From: Przewalskia tangutica
Taxonomy: Eukaryota > Streptophyta > Magnoliopsida > Solanales > Solanaceae
Length of the DNA stretch: 64,000 bases
Assembly (NCBI GenBank): GCA_029844215.1
Contig: CM056738.1
Span: forward strand, 72,532,093-72,596,092
Direction of reading: 5' to 3'
Shown: positions 57,684 through 64,000 of the stretch, piece after piece
Layout: each line of letters opens with the position of its first letter
Position numbering within the stretch: position 1 is the stretch's first letter
The notes under the pieces: generated by a model
The model's database searches: none
What the model was told of the DNA's origin: nothing
What the model saw: the letters and a program-made list of their open reading frames with translations, nothing else
Made by a program: the position numbers and the translations under genes

Positions 57684-59548
57684 TGGTAGCAATCTATATT
57701 GAAGCCCAGGTAGAGTATAAACCTAGTAAAATGATAAAGAATAAAATCTTTATTGATAGCGGAGCAGACATGTGTCTGGCAAGGAAAGACGTTCTAGTAG
57801 CACATAAATGGAAAAGATCTAGACTCTATAGAATAAAAGTAACAGGATTTAATGAACAGACTAAGGAATTAGATACAATAGCAGAAAATGTGAGGATAAA
57901 ACTAAACAAAACTGTATTTAGATTACCAATAATATATCAAGATAACAACATGAGTCAACACGTCTTGTTAGGGAATAACTTTTTGGATTATTTTAAAACT
58001 CAAATTATCAGGAATACAACCTTAAGTTTACAAACACCCTGTAATAAATGGATTATACTAAAAAGAATATTACCAGTACAAACCCTAAAACTGTGTAACA
58101 AAATAAACAGGAATAACAATCTACAACTACTAAAAGAAAAATATCTTGGACTATTAAAAGTAAATTTTGGAGAAAATCCGACACAACTATGGGAAACAGA
58201 AAAAATATATGCTAAAATTAAGTTAATAGACCCAAATGACATTGCTAGATGTAAACCAATTAGATATAGTCCTACAGATCAAAAAGAATTTGAAATACAA
58301 CTGAAAGAACTACTAGACTTAAAACTAATACAAGAAAGTAAGAGTTCGCATAGCAGTCCAGCATTTTTAGTCAGAAAATATAGTGAGCAGAAGAGAGGCA
58401 AAGCCAGAATGGTAGTAGATTACAGAGAACTAAATAAGAAAACAATATTTGACGGATATTTTCTACCATACAAAAGAAACCTTATCAATAGATTAGGAGA
58501 TAAGAAATGGTTTAGTAAATTCGATTGTAAAAGCGGATTTTGGCAGATAAAATTAACTCACAACTCAAAGCCTTTAACGGCATTTAGTACATCCCAAGGA
58601 CATTATGAGTGGAATGTACTACCTTTTGGACTAAAGAATGCACCGCAAATATTTCAAAGAAGGATGGACCAAGTATTCAGAAAATTAACAGACTATTGTA
58701 TAGTATATGTAGACGGCATACTAATATATAGTGATACCCTAGAAAATCATATAGAACATCTTGAAGAATTCATAAGAGTAGTGAAAAGACATGGGATTCT
58801 ATTATCAGAAAAGAAATCCGAAATATTTAAGAACGATATCGAATACCTAGGATATATCATCAATAAGGATGGAATCCAGTTACAAGAACATATTGTGACC
58901 AAAATAAGAAATTTTAAAGATAAATTAGAAACTAAAAAAGAGGTACAACAATTTTTAGGAATAATAAACTACGCCTCAGACCATATAAAAGACCTACCAA
59001 CTTTGAGAAAACCGTTACAAGATTTAATTAAGAAAAATAAAGTTTTTGAATGGAAAGAAGAACATGATGAGGCTATAAAAATTATCAAAGAAAGGGTAAT
59101 AAATCTACCAAGACATAAGATACCAACAGACAAAGATCAATTAGAACTTTATACAGATGCTAGTGATATAGGATGGGGAGCAGTCCTTATAGCCTATGCA
59201 GAAAATGATACAGATAAAGAAAAAACCTTGATATGTGGCTATGGAGGTGGAACATGGAAACCAAATGAAAAAAATTATCATATTAATGAAAAAGAATTAT
59301 TAGCCGTAAAATTTGGAATAAAAAGATTTCATTACCATCTGCTGCCAGTAAAATTTATTGTACGAACGGATAACACACAGGTAAGAGCATTTATTACAAA
59401 TAAAATAGACTCGCTACCAGAACTAAATAAGAGGAGAAAATGGCAGTCATTCTTTTATTGCTATGATTTTATTGTTAAAAATATATCTGGAACTAAGAAT
59501 CTTCTAGCTGATTTCTTAAGCAGATACCAAGATGTCAGTCAACAGTGA
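57683..59548 (+). CDS. Viral Pol: protease, reverse transcriptase, RNase H
   Basis: Uninterrupted 621-codon frame. Retropepsin is at residues ~20-105 with FIDSGADMC (Asp25) and HVLLGNNFLDYF. RT spans ~170-420 with KARMVVDYRELNKKTIFDGY, FDCKSGFWQIKL, YEWNVLPFGLKNAPQIFQRR. The catalytic box is YVDG at residues 342-345: the second Asp of YVDD is Gly (GAC to GGC at 58715), so polymerase activity is expected to be lost. RNase H covers ~485-615 with ELYTDASDIGWGAVL, EKNYHINEKELLAVKF and RTDNTQVRAF, ending GTKNLLADFLSR. The pol enzyme would copy pregenomic RNA in the viroplasm. The next ORF overlaps its end by 17 nt. The frame is open but most likely non-functional. Confidence 0.92.
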   Translation: MVAIYIEAQVEYKPSKMIKNKIFIDSGADMCLARKDVLVAHKWKRSRLYRIKVTGFNEQTKELDTIAENVRIKLNKTVFRLPIIYQDNNMSQHVLLGNNFLDYFKTQIIRNTTLSLQTPCNKWIILKRILPVQTLKLCNKINRNNNLQLLKEKYLGLLKVNFGENPTQLWETEKIYAKIKLIDPNDIARCKPIRYSPTDQKEFEIQLKELLDLKLIQESKSSHSSPAFLVRKYSEQKRGKARMVVDYRELNKKTIFDGYFLPYKRNLINRLGDKKWFSKFDCKSGFWQIKLTHNSKPLTAFSTSQGHYEWNVLPFGLKNAPQIFQRRMDQVFRKLTDYCIVYVDGILIYSDTLENHIEHLEEFIRVVKRHGILLSEKKSEIFKNDIEYLGYIINKDGIQLQEHIVTKIRNFKDKLETKKEVQQFLGIINYASDHIKDLPTLRKPLQDLIKKNKVFEWKEEHDEAIKIIKERVINLPRHKIPTDKDQLELYTDASDIGWGAVLIAYAENDTDKEKTLICGYGGGTWKPNEKNYHINEKELLAVKFGIKRFHYHLLPVKFIVRTDNTQVRAFITNKIDSLPELNKRRKWQSFFYCYDFIVKNISGTKNLLADFLSRYQDVSQQ

Positions 59549-60575
59549 CAACTTTGAAGAATATATGAGCCGGACAATAGAAGAGATTACCAACAATAAC
59601 CAAATCATAAGAGATAAGATACAGGAGAATGACAACCTTTTCAGCCAACTTAAAGAATGCTTCTCAGACTACCAAGCATACAAACACCTAAAAACTTTCC
59701 CAAAAATAAACTCTCCAGAAGCAAAACAAAGCCTAAGTTCTCAATTAGCACACATGCCATCTACATCCCAGATACCAACAAGCCAAATAATGTCCATAGC
59801 AGAGGGACTAGCTTTTTCACCAGAAATTACCACTGCATATGAAACCATCACTAAATACTACACCTACAAATCTAATCCTAACATGCTTCAAAGCTCTAGA
59901 TTCAGCAAATATCCGAGATACCTATGCCTGGAAAAAGCAAGCCCAGATATTACCCAAAAACTCTTTAAATATGGATTTTTAGACAAAGTCATGACAGATG
60001 ACACCCTTATGAGCATATCCAAACTACCAAACGCAATAATACAATCAGTCCAGTCTATGAGAGAAACCTTCAGACCAGGGAATTATGGAATACAAATATT
60101 TGATGCTTCAACAGATCTAACGGGAAAACCTATTGTACTATGCCAAATTTTCAAAGTGGGGAGGAATACTAATATCAACGGAGTAAATACAGACTCCAAG
60201 AAAGAAATGCCATGTAAGATTAACAAATTTCAAGAGTGGCTAAGCAACAAAAAAGCCATTAGATTAGCAACCTTGGCAGGAAGACTAGAAGACCTGATAA
60301 GAGTAGGAAATGCAAGCATTATCGAAAATACAAAAGGAGGAGAAGTTGAAGAACTGATCACCATGTATTATAATCACGACATAATGACACAAGATACAGT
60401 AGAATTTACGAACATGCTAAATAGGATCATAAATCTCAAACACAAACACAGCAGAGAAACTATTGATCAATACCATATGATAACAAAACAAAAAAGAAAA
60501 GTTATGACTTTTAAAGATATGAAGGTACAAGAAATAAAAATCAAAGAAGAAGGATCTCCTGATCCATTTTTGTAA
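59532..60575 (+). CDS. Transactivator/viroplasmin-like protein, plus arm
   Basis: Intact 347-codon frame matching the minus-arm copy almost throughout. Features: helical N-terminus (EEYMSRTIEEITNNNQIIRD), linker QLAHMPSTSQIPTSQ, a globular middle (KYPRYLCLEKASPDITQKLF, GIQIFDASTDLTGKPIVLCQ, INKFQEWLSNKK) and a basic C-terminus (QKRKVMTFKDMKVQEIKIKE). By position it should be the inclusion-body protein that enables reinitiation at the many downstream ORFs. It is shorter than the ~500 residues of caulimovirus examples. Confidence 0.7.
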   Translation: MSVNSDNFEEYMSRTIEEITNNNQIIRDKIQENDNLFSQLKECFSDYQAYKHLKTFPKINSPEAKQSLSSQLAHMPSTSQIPTSQIMSIAEGLAFSPEITTAYETITKYYTYKSNPNMLQSSRFSKYPRYLCLEKASPDITQKLFKYGFLDKVMTDDTLMSISKLPNAIIQSVQSMRETFRPGNYGIQIFDASTDLTGKPIVLCQIFKVGRNTNINGVNTDSKKEMPCKINKFQEWLSNKKAIRLATLAGRLEDLIRVGNASIIENTKGGEVEELITMYYNHDIMTQDTVEFTNMLNRIINLKHKHSRETIDQYHMITKQKRKVMTFKDMKVQEIKIKEEGSPDPFL

Positions 60576-61548
60576 GAACATTGGGAATAAATGTAGTTCT
60601 ACTACATTAAAAACCCAAAATATGAGCCTATACAGAAACATGTAAGTTTAAACTACGTGGATTCTGAATTATGAGCATAAGAGCATGACAATTTATCCCA
60701 GTGATTCATCATGAATATGAGCATAGCAAGATACAAGTACAATATCAAAAAATACGGGACAAGCAGATAAGATAAGGCCAGCAAAAAACCTTTTCAAAAA
60801 AAGACAAAGACAAAAAGCAAATATGACAAAGCAGGATGATGACAAAGCAAGACAGGCCAGACAAGACAAGACAGAAAGAGACCAGCAAGACAAAAGTTTT
60901 AACGGATGAAAAAATTTGTAATAATTTAGATTTACTGTAACATGAATAGTAAAGCTAAATCAGTAGCATTACAAAGAAAGGTCGCACAAGAAGAGCCAAG
61001 AATCAGAAGCGATCTTGTAGCATCCCGAGGTTATCTATATAGAGAGCCTCTTTGTATCAGAAGAAGTAAGTTTTTTGGAAATCAAAGTTCAATCTTTAAG
61101 AAAAATCTCTCTCGATACTCTCTCTCAAAAACACTTTCATAAGTCCAAAGAAGTTCAGAAATCTAGCAAGCCTTCTATTAGCATAAAAATCATGTCTAGC
61201 TAAAACCCTTTTATCAATCTATAATCCTAACAGAGGAATATCATAATCTAAGAAGATCTACTAAAAGAAATCATAAGAACAAGGAACAAACTTTGAAAGA
61301 TATATAATTAAACACATATTAGTTCAGGAACCGTGACTCTTGTCGGAATACTTGGAAAGCACTGTTGAACACTCCTAAGCACCTAGGCGAAAGTACCCGT
61401 AGCGAGGAAGCAGAAAGGGGAAGCGGCCAGGGTGAAGTTGAGACTTCCGGTGATCCAAAGATTACTTCAAGAGGTATGGTTTCTATACTTGTATGTTTTA
61501 AATTATATTTCGGATAAGTTAGTTTCTATGCTTATGCTTTTAATAAGT
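60576..61548 (+). promoter_or_regulatory. Viral intergenic region, promoter and leader start, plus arm
   Basis: Begins with the perfect 8-bp hairpin AATGTAGTTCTACTACATT (60590-60608) right after the TAV-like ORF. A purine-rich stretch with repeated GACAA (60780-60900) follows. A TATA-like element, TATATAG in GGTTATCTATATAGAGAGCC, lies at 61036-61042; the minus arm has TATATAAA here. The pregenomic RNA should start ~30 bp later and run through a ~700-nt leader to the primer site. No other gene is present: the frame 60942-61142 crosses the TATA box and is not credible. Confidence 0.72.
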
Positions 61549-61616
61549 AGGATTTCTGTGATTATGGTATTATAATTCTGAAAAAGGTTATAGATTGATT
61601 TAAATCAAAATTAAAA

Positions 61617-61799
61617 ATGGATAAAAACTTCCATATAAGCTTACTGATGATACTCGTCAGTATAATACTTACATGTTATTACTTTATATTCCGCAATAAT
61701 AACAGTAATAAAGAAAATACCACCGACATTCTTCCCTCTTCAGGGTTGTTAGGTGATGAAAAGATCCCCCAGGAAATTGGTCAACCCAAGGTATTTTGA
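61617..61799 (+). CDS. Viral leader ORF with a hydrophobic N-terminus
   Basis: Frame starting ATGGATAAAAAC in the pregenomic leader. Residues ~6-24 (HISLLMILVSIILTCYYFIF) form a clear membrane-type segment, followed by a polar Asn/Asp-rich stretch. Viral codons end at the primer site (61778) and the last few codons belong to flanking DNA. The frame enters the primer site in the same phase as the frame at 52259-52447, so on a circular or terminally redundant template the two would be one ORF crossing the primer site. In the left leader ~100 bp of this ORF are deleted. Function unknown. A chance ORF cannot be excluded. Confidence 0.5.
   Translation: MDKNFHISLLMILVSIILTCYYFIFRNNNSNKENTTDILPSSGLLGDEKIPQEIGQPKVF
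61778..61781 (+). other. Right end of viral sequence at the primer site
   Basis: Viral identity runs through GGAAATTGGT and stops there. The next bases (CAACCC) are not viral. The arm therefore ends at or within 4 nt of the start of the primer site. Confidence 0.8.
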
Positions 61800-62655
61800 T
61801 TTATTTTTCTTTAATATAGTTAGTTTTTATTAAGAACAGTCTCACGGAGGTAGTGTTTGTGTTGTGATTGACAGGTGTAGGCCAATAAATTGGAGGGCGA
61901 AAACTGAAGAATAGCCAGGATTTCCAGAAAAACGGGTGAGCGCCGCGGCGCCCAGGAGCAGGGCCGCGGCGCCAAAAGAGCAGAAAGGCGCTGAAGATTA
62001 AGCGCCGCGGCGCCCAGGAGCAGGGCCGCGGCGCCAAAAATCCAGAAAAATTGCCAAGTCTAGGCGCCGCGGCGCCCCGTAGTAGGGTCGCGGCGCAAAA
62101 ATTCTCGAAGTAGTGCAGTAAGTTGGACGCCGTGGCGCCGAAACGGAAATCCAGAAATTAAAAGACGCCCAAAAACTCAATTTTCCCCAATTTCAAACCA
62201 ATACCTAACCCTTCTTCTCCACAAAACCCACGAAAATCCATACTTTACCCACAAATCCTCCATAAATCAAACCCAAACACAACCAAAACTCTTAAAGTCC
62301 CTAAACCCTTAACCATTTCAACCAACAAAACTTCATCCCAGTGCCAAAAATCACCATTAGAAGCAAGAACACCTTGAAGAAAATCGTAAAAAGGTAATCT
62401 TCTTCTTTTCTTGAGAGCTTTACAGTAGTCAAAGGAGGTAGTAGTTTGGAGGAGTGTTGCATTGTTGAAATCGTTGGGGTGTTGAAAAAAATTGGTTGTG
62501 AAATTTAGAGGAGGAGTATACAAGGAGGGTGTGGGTATTGTGTAGTGCAGGAGTTAGAGTTTGGGGGTGATAGTGTTGTAGCTGTTGATTGGTGAGTGAT
62601 AGGGTTGGTGAACAGTGATTGACACTAAGGAAGCGCTGCAAAAAGTGAATTAACC
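61782..62655 (+). mobile_element. Athila-like interior upstream of its 3' gene, with GC-rich repeats
   Basis: Non-coding. A GC-rich tandem block at 61938-62140 repeats GCGCCGCGGCGCC plus CAGGAGCAGGGCCGCGGCGC about three times. GGCGCC-rich sequence of similar style is found in the Athila LTR at 23696-23785. A C/A-rich stretch with AACCCTAA-like boxes (62165-62340) follows. The minus-strand frames here are not supported. Confidence 0.6.
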
Positions 62656-63838
62656 ATGTCTGCCAGAAAGAGAAGAGCCTCCACATCCACCTCAGCCCCT
62701 CAATACGATGATACTAGGTTCATTAGCCAACAAGCTTATGAAAGATACAAAAAGCTTAGTACTAGGCCCTTAATCCCTGAAAGGGGAATGGACTATCAAA
62801 GGGATTCGCTTGGGGAGGAGGATGTCTATGAGCCCATTCGGGCAATGATTGAGATGATGGGGTGGAAGAGATTTGTAAACCCAGAAAAGATAGCACCGAT
62901 GAACACAGTGATGGTGCGTGAACTCTATGCTAACTTTCCGGAGAAGGTGGACAATAAATGCTTTATGAGGGGAAGATATATGCCTGTGACGGCAGAAACG
63001 ATAAATGTGTTTCTAAAAACAGCAGATGTTGAAGGAGGAGATGGTGATTGGAGTCACTTTAGAACATGGTCTAGAAGAACCACCAACATCGACTGGAATG
63101 CCGTCGCAGACACAGTGAGCTACCCTGGGGATGCATTTGATATTGTCAGAAATGGGTCAAGAGGACGGAGCAGGTGTCAGTTCAACAGAGCTGCCAAGGG
63201 TTGGTCAGATTTAAATGGTGCATTCGATTCCATCAACGCACTTTACCAGAGTGCCAGAAGACAGGATCAAATTGATATATGGAATCATGAAGGGGAAGAC
63301 GATTGATGCGGGGAAGGAGATAGTGCAAAGTATTGAAGAAACCAGCAGGTTGGTAACAACGGGTGGGTTGGGACATGGCTCACTTATCACTAGTTTATGC
63401 GCCATAAATGGGGTCCCAATCCTACCCACTGATACTCATGAGAGAAACCAACTGCCTATGTCATATGGGATAGTGCACTCCTTCCCAGACCCAAGTCCCC
63501 CAGCAGCAAGAAGAAGAGCACCAGCACCACCAGCAGCAGCAGCAGAGGCCGCCATGAACGAAGATGAGCCTGAAATAGAGGCTCAATATGCGGCAGGAAG
63601 CAGCCACCAGCCACCCACAGAATCAGAACCTCCAGTGCCTATGATGGAGCAGTTGCTCCAGAACCAGAGAAGGATGATGCAACATTTCGACACAGTAATA
63701 CAAGGACAACAAGAGTTGAGACAAGGACAACAAAAATTGAGGCAGGGGCAACAACAGTTGCACCAGCAATTTGACGAGATGAGTTCCATGTTCAACCAAT
63801 GGTCGATGCATTATCCACCGCCACCGCCACCATTTTAA
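62656..63838 (+). pseudogene. Athila-type 3' ORF (putative plant transposon protein domain)
   Basis: Starts at ATG 62656 (MSARKRRASTSTSAPQ) and stays open to 63306. The continuation of the domain is in another frame (63215-63838), so a frameshift lies near 63200-63240. The first part carries AYERYKKLSTRPLIPERGMD and a globular core with VMVRELYANFPEKVDN. The second carries RIKLIYGIMKGKTIDAGKEI, an Ala/Pro linker, a heptad repeat of RQGQQ(E/K/Q)L and a proline end. Such a gene lies between integrase and the 3' LTR in Athila elements, where it is sometimes described as env-like. Its function is unknown. Confidence 0.75.
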
Positions 63839-64000
63839 ACCAAGTTTGTAAGTGTCCTTTTCTTTTATTGTCTTTGAGTCTTGCACACATTGGGGACAAT
63901 GTGTGATTTAAGTTTGGGGGGTGTCTTATTTGTGTCTTATTTGTGTCTTATTGTTATAGTATGTTTGAGTCTTTTTTATTGTTTTTGTGTATTTTTGAGT
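63839..64000 (+). mobile_element. Athila 3' untranslated region
   Basis: Downstream of the 3' gene. CACACATTGGGGACAATGTG followed by TTTAAGTTTGGGGGG (63886-63922) resembles the purine-rich 3' end of Athila interiors. The 3' LTR itself is not reached before the window ends. Confidence 0.6.

Larger units (their letters stand above)
52127..61781 (+). mobile_element. Endogenous pararetrovirus, plus-strand arm
   Basis: One full genome length on the plus strand. It starts in the leader at 52127, passes its primer site at 52258, and runs through all ORFs to a second leader (61549-61777) that ends at the next primer site. Primer site to primer site is 9520 bp. The terminal ~110 bp at 52127-52240 repeat 61549-61662, a sign of a greater-than-unit-length or circular template. 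The left leader lacks ~100 bp present in the right one. Confidence 0.92.

Noticed and set aside
62656..63306. Possible host gene at the right edge
   Set aside because: The domain layout, the heptad-repeat C-terminus and the following purine-rich 3' end fit the 3' gene of Athila elements.

Overview
This window is intergenic plant DNA made almost entirely of nested transposable elements and endogenous pararetrovirus (EPRV) sequence. No host gene, tRNA or rRNA was recognised. The host is a flowering plant: LTR retrotransposons of the Ty1/copia, Tekay-like chromovirus, Athila and Tat/Ogre-like groups, a hAT transposon and Caulimoviridae sequence all occur together. A solanaceous host is plausible because such viral copies are common there, but the sequence does not prove it.

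Layout. 1-3275 is a decayed copia element with a ~970-bp tandem duplication. 3276-21647 is chromovirus element A: LTR, gutted interior ending in a chromodomain relic, then a truncated LTR. A solo LTR (B, target duplication GTCAT) sits inside A, and an opposite-strand Tat/Ogre-like element (C, target duplication TATGT) sits inside B. 21648-23457 is a hAT relic that interrupts A's second LTR. It is itself interrupted by an Athila element (23458-27477: LTR, primer site, gag, protease).

27478-61781 is the most unusual part. Two near-complete copies of one caulimovirid genome lie head to head, minus strand at 27.5-42.3 kb and plus strand at 52.1-61.8 kb. A 1.9-kb internally deleted viral copy is attached to the minus arm. 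An 8-kb chromovirus element (D), truncated at both viral borders, sits between the arms. A young copia element (29787-35398) interrupts the minus arm. 61782-64000 carries an Athila-type 3' gene, probably the other end of the Athila element at 23.5 kb.

The viral genome measures ~9.5 kb from primer site to primer site. Gene order is leader ORF, three small coiled-coil ORFs, movement protein with a retropepsin-like tail, two small ORFs, coat protein with zinc knuckle, an 87-residue ORF, protease-RT-RNase H, and a transactivator-like ORF. Most neighbours touch or overlap by 1-38 nt, as expected for polycistronic translation helped by a transactivator. Lesions differ between the arms, so neither copy is intact, but together they show the ancestral layout. 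Three of the viral ends map to the tRNA primer site.

Relative order of events from the nesting: copia relic, then A, then B and C inside it, hAT in A's second LTR, Athila in hAT, virus and D in Athila, and finally copia in the minus viral arm.
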